From Ophiocordyceps camponoti-saundersi (nom. inval.) (Eukaryota > Ascomycota > Sordariomycetes > Hypocreales > Ophiocordycipitaceae): 64,000 nt of DNA. Shown piece after piece: positions 48,703 through 59,179 of this stretch (positions are counted from its first letter, which is position 1; the number at the start of each line of letters is the position of its first letter). The DNA lies in NCBI GenBank assembly GCA_003339415.1, contig PDHQ01000012.1, positions 1 to 64,000 of the forward strand, written 5' to 3'. The notes under the pieces were generated by a model that was given only the letters and a program-made list of their open reading frames with translations, did no database searches and was not told where the DNA came from. The translations under genes were made by a program, and so were the position numbers.

Positions 48703-50138
48703 TTAACGTCCTCCCTTCACTCCTCGCTGCTGCTGCTGCTGCTGCTGCTGCTCCTGCTGCTGCCGCTGCTGCTCCTGCTGCTGCTGCTGCTGCTGCTGCC
48801 GAGCCTTCGCATTCTGCTCCTGCTGCTGCTGCTCTATCTGCTGCTGCTGCTGCTGCTGCGCCGCCTGCTGCTGCTGCGCGATCTGGGCCCCGCCGCCTTG
48901 TTTGCCGCGGTTGTTGTTCCCGTTGTCAATCTGGTTCGCGTTGTTGTTGTTGTTGTTGCCGCCGTTTCTGTTGCCGTTTCTGTTGTTGCCGCCGTTGTTT
49001 CCGCCGTTGTTGCCGCCGTTGTTGCCGCCGTTGCCCTGCTGCGCGCAGCCGCAATTGGCATTGCCCACGGAAAACTTTTGGCAATCGTCACCGCCACCTC
49101 GCTGGGCGACGGGCATGTTGATGCACTGATGGTTGGCGCCACCCACGATGGTGCAAGCACGATAGCAACCTTCCGGGAGACCCTGGGCCACGTTGGCCGT
49201 TGCCACTCGCATGTTGTTGCCCACAGGCTGACCGGCGTCATCCACGCCCTTGAAGAAGGCGAATTGCTGAGGGTTAGGCGGTTGGTTCGGGTTGAGGCTG
49301 TTTCCGAGATCTTGAATCACCATGTGCACGTGGCCGATGACTATTCCCTGCTGGTTCAGCTGCACCGGGGCACTGTAGTAAGTTTCCTGTGGGTTGGTGA
49401 ATGCTCCGAGAGCAATGTTCATCACGTTGGCCTTGAGATTGAAAGCCTGGTTTGGCTGAAGCCTCTGACACGCTTGAGGGAAGAGAAACATGGAGGAAAC
49501 CATGTTGTTCACGGCGGGGATTTGTCCCATGACTGCATTTCCTACGTTAGAGGAGCTTGGCAGGGGTTCCAGTCAGAGAGCAAACGTACCGACAGGGTTG
49601 CAAGAACCCTTCTTATTCTGAAGACCGTTTGTGATGGCCTGTCCCGTTGTGCCGCAGAAATTCTGAAAGTTGAACTTGTCCCTGTTCGTCTTCGTGTTAG
49701 CAAGCAACGTCGCCTTTCATTGCATTCTGGGGCATGTACTAACGTGTTCGAGGGGACCTGCCCAGCTGCCTTTCCCTTCGCGTCCGCGCCCTGGCCGTCT
49801 TTCCTGGAAGCGACGTTGAGGTTTGCCTTGACATTAAGTACCGCTTGGTTTCCGCCCCCGTTTCCGCCAACTTGGGCTCGTGCGGCCTGACCTTGTTGGC
49901 CACCTCGGCCGCCTTGGCCGCCTTGGCCGCCTTGGCCGCCTTGGCCGCCTTGTTGATTCCTTCCACCTTGTTGGTTGCCAAATTGACGAATCTTGAATTC
50001 ATCCTTGAAGCCACGGGCCTGGTGCTTATGCTGTCGTCGTTCGAGAATGCTGGAAAAGGCAGAGCGACGAGAAATCTCGGCGGCCTCGGCGGCGGCCGAC
50101 ATGCCCACGAGGGCTATCAGGAGAGAGCCGACGTGCAT
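48703..50138 (-). CDS. Secreted Gln/Gly/Asn-rich protein of a fungal extracellular family
   Basis: Three exons, 50138-49744, 49681-49590 and 49532-48703, encode 438 aa. A signal peptide (MHVGSLLIALVGMSAAAEA) is followed by a Gly-Gly-Gln repeat region (about 55-85). The conserved core is NFCGTTGQAITNGLQNKKGSCNPV, IPAVNNMVSSMFLFPQ, YYSAPVQLNQQGIVIGHVH, FAFFKGVDDAG and MPVAQRGGGDDC. This matches a widespread fungal secreted family, often misannotated in databases as a ribosomal S17 protein; its biochemical role is not known to me. After the core come Asn/Gly repeats and then a long Gln-rich tail of about 90 residues coded by CTG/CTGCTG repeats. Core cysteines suggest disulfides. A 17-nt G-run (50507-50523, C on the coding strand) lies upstream. 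Confidence 0.88.
48724..48880. repeat. CTG trinucleotide repeat region (poly-Gln coding)
   Basis: Interrupted CTG units on the plus strand encode the Gln-rich tail of the minus-strand secreted protein. Such tracts are prone to length change, so repeat number may differ between isolates. Confidence 0.85.
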
Positions 50139-51408
50139 GTTGAGATGAGAATAAGATTAAATGAATAAGAAAGAATGAGAATGATAAGAAGCAACAAGGT
50201 CGACGAAGTAAAACGGCGCACGAACTGCGCTCTTGGATGGTTCCGGACCTAGGCAAGGCGTAGTCGTGCTTTCAGACTGAGAGGAAAGTTGACGGGCACG
50301 AACAAGTCGAAGAGAGTGTAAGTGCAGTCGAGCAGATGGTGAGCTCACTACCAGCGTGGCCGATGAATGCAAGAAACAAGATGAAGTCTCAAGAACAGAC
50401 AAGAAGAGAAAACAAAAAAAAGTTTTGGCGGAGAGACTTGAAAAGGAGAGAAGAAGAGAAGAAAGAGAGTCAAGAAGAGAATGGAGTGAGTCAGGAGAGG
50501 AAGGATGGGGGGGGGGGGGGGGGCAAAGAGGATAAACCAAGCAGGGTATGTGGCGCCGGTTGAAGAAGGGCCCCCCCTTTTTAGATGGTCCGAAGAATCA
50601 GGACGCGGGCGAAAGAACCAGGCCGGGCTAGGTAGGGGAGGGGGGACGGGATGGCGTTGTCGGCGCGACGAAGTCACGGACGATCAAACCTCGAGAGCAA
50701 AACGATGGGAGCGTGGAGACCGAGGTCCGGGCTCAAACGGAGAGAGAGAGTGTGTGTGTGTGCGTGTATGTAGGTGTGTGTGTGTGAGCAAAGTGGTATG
50801 GATTCATGCGAAGCCACGGACGGAGACTGATGTGATCAGACCAGCAGGAAAGGGCAAGAGAAGAGAAGAGAGAGGCGGGGGAAAAAAAAACCAGGTGAAC
50901 AAGCTGGAGGCAACCCTATCGCGAGGCTGTGTCTCACGGTTGTTAGGAATCTATGGGGCGGAGCCAATCAGCAAGCACCGGGCCATGGCCATCCGCGACG
51001 CCAGCAGTTTCGGCTTCACCCCCCCTTTCTCTCATGCCCTCTTCGGCGGCGCGGCCGATAAGGAGAGCAAAGTAGCATTCGTTTTAGGCGACATTGAAGA
51101 AAAGAGGCTCGAGAGCGATGGATGGGAAAACCGACCGAAGATTGCTGCTAGCCGCGGGGGACTGAAATGAAGCGATGCGACCATGGCGATGATGATGAAT
51201 GAACGATGGTGGTGATGGTGATGGGTGATGGTGGTGGTAGTGGTGATGTTTTGGGGCATCACATGCATGGATGACACATCCTATGCGCAACATGTTCGGA
51301 TACACACATACATTGTACATAGCACTACTACAGAAGTGGGTTGCACTCACTGCACAATCACTTGGCGCGTGTGATGTCGAGATCTCAGATGCGGGGGAGG
51401 GGCCACTA

Positions 51409-51444
51409 ACAGGGCCGCTTACAGGGCCACTTACAGGGCTGTTC
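51409..51444. repeat. Three tandem 12-nt units
   Basis: ACAGGGCCGCTT, ACAGGGCCACTT and ACAGGGCTGTTC follow each other directly; the third has diverged. Non-coding, no assigned role. Confidence 0.8.
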
Positions 51445-53293
51445 CCAGGGTCCCGGGTCTTCCTCCCCCCCCCCCCCTAAATCCCTACAAACCCTAACAA
51501 ACGCTAACTAGATAGATTACGTGATGACGACTCATCGCCGCCGCCACGATCCACTCGCCACAACCCGGGAAAGGCCAAAACCTTAGTGCCAACTCGGCCG
51601 GACACTAAACCGGCCGAGCACATCTTTCTTCTCCTCCATTCCATCCCTCCCCAAACCCCCATCGGCCGCGGCCCTGGCTCACGACTGCCCATCCCCGTTT
51701 CTCCGACCAGTCACACACTTACATACATACGCATCCATCTCAAATAAACGGACATGCCTCAACATATGTACATGCACTATCTGAAAGAAGGGGGGGGGGG
51801 GGAGGGGACAGTAGTAAAAAAAAAAGAGACCATGTCACCCTCCAGTGATAATAATAACAATCAATAATATTCTCTCCTTTTTTTGTTTCTTCGCTCGGTC
51901 CTTCGCGCCGCCGTCTCCTGATCGTCAGATTAAAAAAGAGGCCATGGATGATGGTGACGATGCTAGGTTTTTTGCCTGTGATTACCGGCAATTGAATCTG
52001 TTGTTCCCTTGTCCCTCCTTTCCGATCTTGGGGATGTTGGCGCCGCCGATGATGGTTCCTGTCTATCACTAGTAGTGATCACCGTTGCATGTACCTGTTG
52101 GGCTAGGCAGGCCGGGGAACTGAGGCATGTCATGAGATTGTCCGCGGGCGCCGTCTCCTAGCCCGGCCAGTAACCACAACATATCCCCCATCCTACCTAG
52201 GCTCTATAGACCTACCTTTGTCTCGGAAATCCTCCAAGGGTCTACAAGGGGGGAAAAAAAAAGGGGGGGGGGGGGGGGAGGAGAGCAAAATCCACACCCC
52301 TAAAGGGACAAAAATATAGGGGAAACCAGCCCGTCATTTCATCTCAGACCCCTTCTCCCCTCCCCCTTATTAGACAGCTACCTCGAAAAAAAGGGGGTAA
52401 AAGAAGGGGAGAAATATCCTCCTCGCTTCCAGTCTTTGAACGGCACAAACATCCTTCTTTAATCACCACCATCACCACCACCTTTCCCCTACCTACCTAC
52501 CCAACTACGGATAGTATGTATGTTCCCCCCTTCGACCTCGTTTCTTTTTTCTTTCTGCATAAATCGTCAACCCACCCCCTTCCTCCTCCTCCTTCTCCTC
52601 CTCAACCGAAGCTCGTGATTTCCCAATAAACCAAAGCTCGGCTGAATACCTTCCGCTGTAAAGAAAAAAAGGAAAAACAACAGTGAAGAAGCAAATAAAA
52701 CAACAGCAGCAGCAGCAACAACAACAAAAATGTAACCCCAAATACTCCGCAAACCCCCCTTTGCCTCGTTTTTTTTTTGTTCTCCCCTATCGCGGCCCGC
52801 CCGTCCGGGTTGCTCATCTGCATACTGTGTGCAACTGCTGCTACTCGGATTCAACCTTGAAGCACGTGTGTGCTATCCGTATTGCAACGATACACGTCCA
52901 TCCGTACGTCATGAGTCGACGTCCAGCTGCCTCGTCTCGCGCCATGACATGGCCGGGCGGCGAGCTGTGCGGATATCTGTAGTTGCTCAAGTTTGTATGC
53001 ATGAATATTCGTATGTAGTAGGGACTCAGCATGGATGTGAGTGAGTGTGTGTGTGTCTAGTGTCTACTACGTACGCATCTAATGGATATGCAAGTGTGCA
53101 TTATAAGACATGATGACGATGACCATCTTCTTTTTTCTTGGTCCCGCAGCAAATCAGCTTGCATCTCTGCCAACCTACCTGCCTACCTAGGCATGCAGGA
53201 GATACAGGTAGAGACAGCTAGGTGCGGATATACATAAACAACAACGAGCAATCGTGCACTACAACAACACATGAGAAAGCATCACATCACCAG

Positions 53294-53294
<1 letters not shown>

Positions 53295-53332
<38 letters not shown>
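53295..53332. repeat. 38-nt poly-C run abutting the assembly gap
   Basis: The homopolymer ends 24 nt before the N gap, which suggests sequencing failed across G/C-homopolymer DNA. Confidence 0.9.
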
Positions 53333-53334
<2 letters not shown>

Positions 53335-53356
53335 ACATCCACCACATCCCACAGAA

Positions 53357-54064
53357 NNNNNNNNNNNNNNNNNNNNNNNNNNNNNNNNNNNNNNNNNNNN
53401 NNNNNNNNNNNNNNNNNNNNNNNNNNNNNNNNNNNNNNNNNNNNNNNNNNNNNNNNNNNNNNNNNNNNNNNNNNNNNNNNNNNNNNNNNNNNNNNNNNNN
53501 NNNNNNNNNNNNNNNNNNNNNNNNNNNNNNNNNNNNNNNNNNNNNNNNNNNNNNNNNNNNNNNNNNNNNNNNNNNNNNNNNNNNNNNNNNNNNNNNNNNN
53601 NNNNNNNNNNNNNNNNNNNNNNNNNNNNNNNNNNNNNNNNNNNNNNNNNNNNNNNNNNNNNNNNNNNNNNNNNNNNNNNNNNNNNNNNNNNNNNNNNNNN
53701 NNNNNNNNNNNNNNNNNNNNNNNNNNNNNNNNNNNNNNNNNNNNNNNNNNNNNNNNNNNNNNNNNNNNNNNNNNNNNNNNNNNNNNNNNNNNNNNNNNNN
53801 NNNNNNNNNNNNNNNNNNNNNNNNNNNNNNNNNNNNNNNNNNNNNNNNNNNNNNNNNNNNNNNNNNNNNNNNNNNNNNNNNNNNNNNNNNNNNNNNNNNN
53901 NNNNNNNNNNNNNNNNNNNNNNNNNNNNNNNNNNNNNNNNNNNNNNNNNNNNNNNNNNNNNNNNNNNNNNNNNNNNNNNNNNNNNNNNNNNNNNNNNNNN
54001 NNNNNNNNNNNNNNNNNNNNNNNNNNNNNNNNNNNNNNNNNNNNNNNNNNNNNNNNNNNNNNNN
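53357..54064. other. Assembly gap (N)
   Basis: 708 undetermined bases. Frames crossing it are meaningless. An exon or repeat could be hidden here. Confidence 0.99.
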
Positions 54065-54353
54065 ATTGGTGAAGATGGGCCCGCCCCGGCCACGGCCATC
54101 TCCGTGCCGCATGTGCCCTAACCCCTCCAAATGCTTCCCTTCGTACGGCCACCCCCCCCCCCCCCCCCCCTGTTCACATCCTCGTCCATCCACTCTGCCG
54201 CCGCCTACGGAATCTCCCCCTCCTCGAGCCTTCTAGAACCATACATACATGATACGACAAACCCCCTTGTTTTGTGCACATGCAAACATACAAACAGGCC
54301 CCCCCCCCCTTTCACTTCTCCCCTCTCGTCTTCAATCCTAATCTCCTACAAGT

Positions 54354-56504
54354 CTAAGGATACCATGACGTTCCCGCTTCGCTGCTAAAGGCGGCATCAA
54401 CCCCGTCAGATGCTGGTGACCCCCTGACCACACCCCTAGGCCTGTCGCCATTTACTCCCCTGGCCCTCCCCGGTCGTAGGTCCACCAGTTGGGGAATGGC
54501 GAATCTCCCGTGATTTGCTGGTGAAGGGCTCGTGCTGCCCTCCCCTCGAGCCAGCAAAGGCGTCTCGACCTCCTCCTCCTCTTCCACTCTCGCTTGCTGC
54601 TGCTGCTGCTCCTCCTCATCCTTGCTCTCTTCCTCCTCCTCGGCCTCTTCTTCCCCCTCGGCCTCTTCCTCTTCCTCTTTCTCTTCCTCCACTACCCCGG
54701 GCTGTTCTGCCTCCTCCACTTCCCGTCCCTGTTCGGGAGCCGCCGATCGCTGATTTGCCCCCGGGGGATTCGCGAGCCCCTGATCCTCTCCCGCTAAAGG
54801 CGACGCCGTCGCAAGTCCCTGGTCCGTGGGAATCGTCATTTCCACCTCCATCTCCACCTCGTGGTCCACCGCCTCTTCGGCGAACCCGATGGCCAGGGTC
54901 AGCTTCAGCACGTCGCCACTTCTGTCGCGCCGCATCTTGCCGAGTACCACGCGCTGCACCTGCCCCATGCGCCGGAAAGCCACCTCGGCCGCCCTGTTCA
55001 CCAACGTCACATCAAAGTGCCGTGTCTGGTCGTCGTCCAGGTCCTTCCGTGCCGAGAGGCTCTCCGTCTCCAGCTCCACGCCGTGCGCCGGCCGGTTCAG
55101 CGGGAACTCGGTCGTGTACGGCACCCCCGCCGGCCAGTGTATGATCTGCCTGTTCCGATGCGTGAGGCCCGCCGTCGACGTCTCGACGAGACAGACTTCC
55201 TGCTGTGGCCGTCGCTTGTGTCTTCGCGGCACGTTCTCCATGTAGTCGCCGGCCATCATCCGCTGCGGGAGCGCAAACTGTGGCCCGCCTTGCGCCGTCC
55301 AGAAACGCCGCGCCCGGAGCAGGCCGTTGCGCTGCCTCAGCTTCTTGACTGTGTGCCGGATGAGCATCAACGCCGACGGTAGCACCGCCGGCTGTCGGCC
55401 ACGGTGGTTGCGATACTTCTTTGTCATGATCTCGTGGTAGCCGAGGCCCAGCTCGTTGCAAATCATGACCTTGACGATGCGTCGCACCGCCGTCAGCCCA
55501 CCCGATGAGAGCCTGCATCCGTTCGGCAGCCAGTCGCGCGGATGCAAGTCGCCGGCTTCGAGCTCCACGTCTGGCTGCGCCCTGGTGAAGACGAAGTCGG
55601 CCCTCGTAGGCTTGTCCTCGTCATCGTCCTCGGTCGTTACGTCGCCCACCTGATCTCGGAGCGTCGACATGAGCCAAGTGATGGCGATGAGCCCCGAGTC
55701 CGTGGCACTGGCATGTCCGGTAGCGGCGGGTGCCAGGTATTGAAAGTCGTATGGCAGATGCATCCAATTCCAGAAGCGCACCCAGAGATGCACGCAGGCT
55801 TCGATACGCCCGGGCCGTGCCGCAGTCGAGCCGCAGTCGAGGATGTACAAGAGGCTGCGGCTGCGGTCAAATATGGTCATGTTCCATTGCTCCTCGCCGC
55901 ACCTGATGGGCACCACCATCCAGCGGCGTGAGTAGATGCGGCTGATATGAGCGTCGTGGTCCATCGAAGGGTGGTGAAAGTCGCCACCCCTCATGCTCAT
56001 GTTGAATTCGTCGCTCCACTCGACGACAGGTACGCCGGTAGAGTCGACGTCGACGTGCCAGGGATACAACCATGCCACTGAGTGGTACATGCCATAGGCG
56101 GAGATCCTCAGCAAGGCAAACATCTCGTCCTTGGACAGTGGCTTGTGGCTGGCCATGGTCCGATAAAACAAGTCGTGCAAGATGGCGACGTGGGCGAGCC
56201 ATGGGACGTTGTCGTGTAGTTGATAAGCCATGTTATGGTATGGCGGCATGGGGACCAGTTGCGAGTACATGGGCGCCGCCCTTGCCACCAGAGCACGAAT
56301 CTCGGCTTGGTCTTGAAAGTTGATGGCCGACCTCAAGGGCGAGGTGCGCCGGACCATGGCTGCGGCCCATTCATGGTTAGGCCAATCGGTGCGCGGTAAG
56401 AACTGCGGGAGTTGATCATGGTCCGTCGCGAGCTCGCCTCGACCCATAAAGGACTTTCTCTCGCGCAGGAAGACGTGGCCTGCCTGTGCCGTAAGTCGGC
56501 TCAT
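54354..56504 (-). CDS. Ulp1-fold (C48-like) protein lacking catalytic residues
   Basis: A single intronless frame of 716 aa. Residues 194-282 follow the Ulp1/SENP core in order: RRWMVVPIRCG, EEQWNMTIFD, LLYILDCGS, about 25 residues, then a segment around HASATDSGLIAITWL. In active Ulp1 the HW, D and Q...DCG positions are catalytic. Here the His is Gln206, the Asp is kept as Asp223, the oxyanion Gln position is His264 and the nucleophile Cys is Ser270, so the protein should be inactive as a cysteine protease. N-terminal residues 40-190 are helical and Trp-rich. Residues about 575-650 are an extreme Glu run with a Gln stretch. I infer a SUMO-binding-like or transposon-derived pseudoenzyme; the fold call is by motif order and not proven. 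The G/C-rich antisense frames are shadows. Confidence 0.6.
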   Translation of the reverse strand: MSRLTAQAGHVFLRERKSFMGRGELATDHDQLPQFLPRTDWPNHEWAAAMVRRTSPLRSAINFQDQAEIRALVARAAPMYSQLVPMPPYHNMAYQLHDNVPWLAHVAILHDLFYRTMASHKPLSKDEMFALLRISAYGMYHSVAWLYPWHVDVDSTGVPVVEWSDEFNMSMRGGDFHHPSMDHDAHISRIYSRRWMVVPIRCGEEQWNMTIFDRSRSLLYILDCGSTAARPGRIEACVHLWVRFWNWMHLPYDFQYLAPAATGHASATDSGLIAITWLMSTLRDQVGDVTTEDDDEDKPTRADFVFTRAQPDVELEAGDLHPRDWLPNGCRLSSGGLTAVRRIVKVMICNELGLGYHEIMTKKYRNHRGRQPAVLPSALMLIRHTVKKLRQRNGLLRARRFWTAQGGPQFALPQRMMAGDYMENVPRRHKRRPQQEVCLVETSTAGLTHRNRQIIHWPAGVPYTTEFPLNRPAHGVELETESLSARKDLDDDQTRHFDVTLVNRAAEVAFRRMGQVQRVVLGKMRRDRSGDVLKLTLAIGFAEEAVDHEVEMEVEMTIPTDQGLATASPLAGEDQGLANPPGANQRSAAPEQGREVEEAEQPGVVEEEKEEEEEAEGEEEAEEEEESKDEEEQQQQQARVEEEEEVETPLLARGEGSTSPSPANHGRFAIPQLVDLRPGRARGVNGDRPRGVVRGSPASDGVDAAFSSEAGTSWYP

Positions 56505-57948
56505 GATGAAGATCTCGTCTGCTTGCTTGAAAGTGAAAGGGGTGTTGAGGCTGTCAGATCGAGCTTCGTCGTTGCTCCTCTCTGCCTATCTGGCCGTGAC
56601 AGAAAGCGACGTGAATGCATGATTTAAAGCCAAAGACAGACAGACGACATGGTCCGTTGCCGCTGTTTCTTTGTATCATCGCTTTGTCTGTGACGAGGAT
56701 TCAATCTTTGAAGCGCAAGAGACGGAACAAAAAGAAAGCACCAGACTCTGCGTCGTCCAAGGTTCGAGAAGGAGGCATCTTGACTTCTTGACGGACGACT
56801 CAAGCGGGAGCACAAAAGAAGATGCCGATAAGAAAGGAAGGCATATCAAAGAATGTTTGCGACGCAGCCGAGAGAAGGGCTCACGAGAGGGTCACTGCGG
56901 GAGCACAGGTCAGCTTGATGGTGTAGGTCGTACGGATAGGCTGTGGGCTGTAGCTTTGAATGAATGTAGTGTTTATGTAAGCAGCCACACACACTAGCCA
57001 TATCAGCTACTCCAGCCACAGCGGGTCGCCGCCTCGACGACCTCCGACTCTCCGCTACTACTACTAGTAAGCGCCTAGCCTCTGCTGCTGTATCGCCTGC
57101 AGACCACAACCAACCCGCGTGGCGTTCCTCGATGATATCCAGTCTGTCCGGCCAGCATGGAAGCAGTCTGTTCCCCATCGAGAAATGTCCCTCTTTACGC
57201 CCAGGTAAGTTACGCCAACGAGACTAATAGCCTGCCAGGGGGGGGGGGGGGGTCCAGGCCCAAAAGCTGCAAGCCACTTGACTGACTTGCCTTGACGAGG
57301 TAGATGCCTCGTTGTGCGCCAGCAGCAAGCAAATCGGCATCGCCTGTCTCCTGCAGGATGCCTCCCGAGGCGGCATCGCTTGACTCTGTCTTGAGTCATG
57401 CTTAGCCCCCCCCGACTTTGTTTACGGACTCGCCTCGTCTACGGCTCATCGCCAGTCGACCCAACTCATCCAGGCCCATCCACAGCTCACAAGGACCCCC
57501 CCCCCCCCTCCACACCTCCCAGGCTCCCACTACCTCCGGTGCACGGCACCACGTTTCGCCGACCCAGCCACTCTCTTTTCTCTTTTTCACAAAGGGAAAG
57601 AGAAAAAAGAGGATCCGGCCCGTGCAAGGTTTGGGACCAGTGGCTTGGCCCCCCGCCTGGGATCAAAGCCCAAGCCCCCCCTGACGAGCCCTGGAACCGC
57701 GCTGCAGAGCCCTCTGAGGCAAGCGGTGCGCGCCGCCCGCCAACGCATCACAAGCTGCTGCAGCCTCTGAACAACAACAAGCACCATCGCCCTCCACCCG
57801 CTAAATTTCTACCTGCTACATCAACAAAACATCACCAACATCCTCCGCAAACCAACACTTCTCCTCACTCTTCCACCTTTCTCGCCCTTCTCGCGCATCG
57901 TCGACGGAAAATTTTCTCATTCAAAAGACCCTGCGAACAAATCTACCT
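56505..57948. promoter_or_regulatory. Divergent promoter region of Ulp1-like and H2A.Z genes
   Basis: This 1.4-kb stretch has no recognised coding exon. It contains TACGGAT at 56931-56937, a 15-nt G-run (57238-57252, C on the minus coding strand) and a 13-nt C-run (57496-57508, C on the H2A.Z coding strand). The last 150 nt form a CA/CT-rich leader for H2A.Z. Confidence 0.5.
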
Positions 57949-58665
57949 ATGGCTGGCGGCAAAGGAAAGTCTTCTGGTGGCAAGAGCTCGGGCGGAAAGA
58001 CGGGCGCAGAAGGCCACAACAAGAAACAGCAGAGCCATTCGGCTCGCGCTGGTCTGCAGGTGAGTGAGAAGATGAGAAAGAGAGAGAGTACCCTTTTCCC
58101 ACCCATCCGAGACCTTTGCCCCGCGTCGTCCCTCTCGTCAAACCGAACCCCGGCCGACGGACGCTCGCGATGAGACACGACTCCTATCAACAGGCCGGCG
58201 ACGCGTCGTCTTCTGTGTTTACGCGCCCTGTCGCATCGAGTGATGAGTCGTCTCTGACGAGATCGAATCCAGTTTCCATGCGGACGCGTTAAGCGCTTTC
58301 TCAAGCAAAACACGCAAAACAAGATGCGCGTGGGGGCCAAGGCCGCCGTCTACGTTACCGCCGTTCTCGAGTATCTGACAGCCGAAGTGCTCGAGCTGGC
58401 AGGGGTATGTCTCTCTCCCTCCTCCTTTCGGTCCTCCGGAACAAGCGTCCGGATCACCACTGACGCGCCGTCGCAGAACGCCGCCAAGGACCTCAAGGTC
58501 AAACGCATCACTCCACGTCACCTGCAACTCGCGATCCGAGGCGACGAGGAGCTCGACACCCTGATCCGCGCGACCATCGCCTTTGGTGGCGTCCTACCAC
58601 ATATCAACCGCGCCTTGCTGCTCAAGGTGGAGCAGAAGAAGAAGGCCAAGGCGCTAGAGGCCTGA
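57949..58665 (+). CDS. HTZ1: Histone variant H2A.Z
   Basis: Three exons, 57949-58059, 58273-58404 and 58477-58665, encode 143 aa. The N-terminal tail is Gly/Lys/Ser-rich ([17 protein letters not shown]) with acetylatable lysines. Exon 2 supplies [12 protein letters not shown] and the histone fold start [25 protein letters not shown]; exon 3 continues [44 protein letters not shown] near the C-terminus is diagnostic of H2A.Z over H2A, as is the lack of a C-terminal SQE. Deposited by a SWR1-type complex at promoters and boundaries in chromatin. The first intron is 213 nt, longer than neighbours. The coding exons follow codon usage typical of the window. Confidence 0.98.
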
Positions 58666-59179
58666 GGCCAGGCTTGTCGATGCCAGCTGCTGCATTTCTT
58701 CTCCATTCATGTCGGTTCACCATGGAGTTGTTCCGCCCGGGGGAAACGGAGTTGTTCCGCCCGGGGGGGGATCCCATCTGGAATCCCTGGATTGCATCTG
58801 TCTTTTTTGCTTCATTTTTTTTTATTATTCGCCCTCTGTATTTCACTCCATCAGGCGTCATCGCTGCCATGGACGTGTTTTCAGAGCCGAAACCCATGGG
58901 AAAGGGTTAACTCATTAACAGTTGGCATCGATTGTGCCGGCTTCATGACGTGGAAGCAGGGCGAAAATTCCGAATCTCTGGCTGTTATTCCTCGCAGGCA
59001 TCGTGTATGATAAGAAGAGAGCAGGGTGGCACAGGAGCGGGGAGGGGGGCGAAGGGGAGTGGCTGCATGATAGAGTCACCGGGTAGATGAAAAAAAAAAG
59101 GAACGACAACTGTGCCCGGCTCGACTCCCGAGTCTCGTGCTGTAGGTTAAGGTGCGGTAGAAAAGACGCGTGTCCGGAG
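58666..59179. other. Convergent spacer with a short direct repeat
   Basis: This is the 3' flank of H2A.Z and of the reductase gene. A 20-nt unit occurs twice, at 58724-58743 and 58748-58767, separated by AAAC. No gene is seen. Confidence 0.6.

Larger units (their letters stand above)
50139..53356. other. Intergenic region before the gap
   Basis: No gene is supported. Contents: leader of the secreted-protein gene with a 17-nt G-run (50507-50523), a GA/GT repeat (about 50741-50785), GATGGT-type repeats (about 51190-51250), a 12-nt tandem repeat (51409-51444), an AAACCCTAA telobox-like site (51489-51497), G-runs (about 51791 and 52264), three TACGGAT/ATCCGTA copies (52506, 52875 and 52900) and a 38-nt C-run (53295-53332) just before the N gap. 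A 61-codon frame at 50985-51170 is discussed under rejected items. Confidence 0.5.

Noticed and set aside
50985..51170. 61-codon frame starting MAIRDASSFGF
   Set aside because: Composition is protein-like, but there is no family, no splice partner and no supporting leader; left unannotated.
53222..54236. Several long frames across the N gap
   Set aside because: Open only because undetermined bases contain no stops.
54515..55144. 209-aa Pro/Ser-rich plus-strand frame
   Set aside because: Antisense of the Glu-rich tail and downstream part of the Ulp1-like gene.
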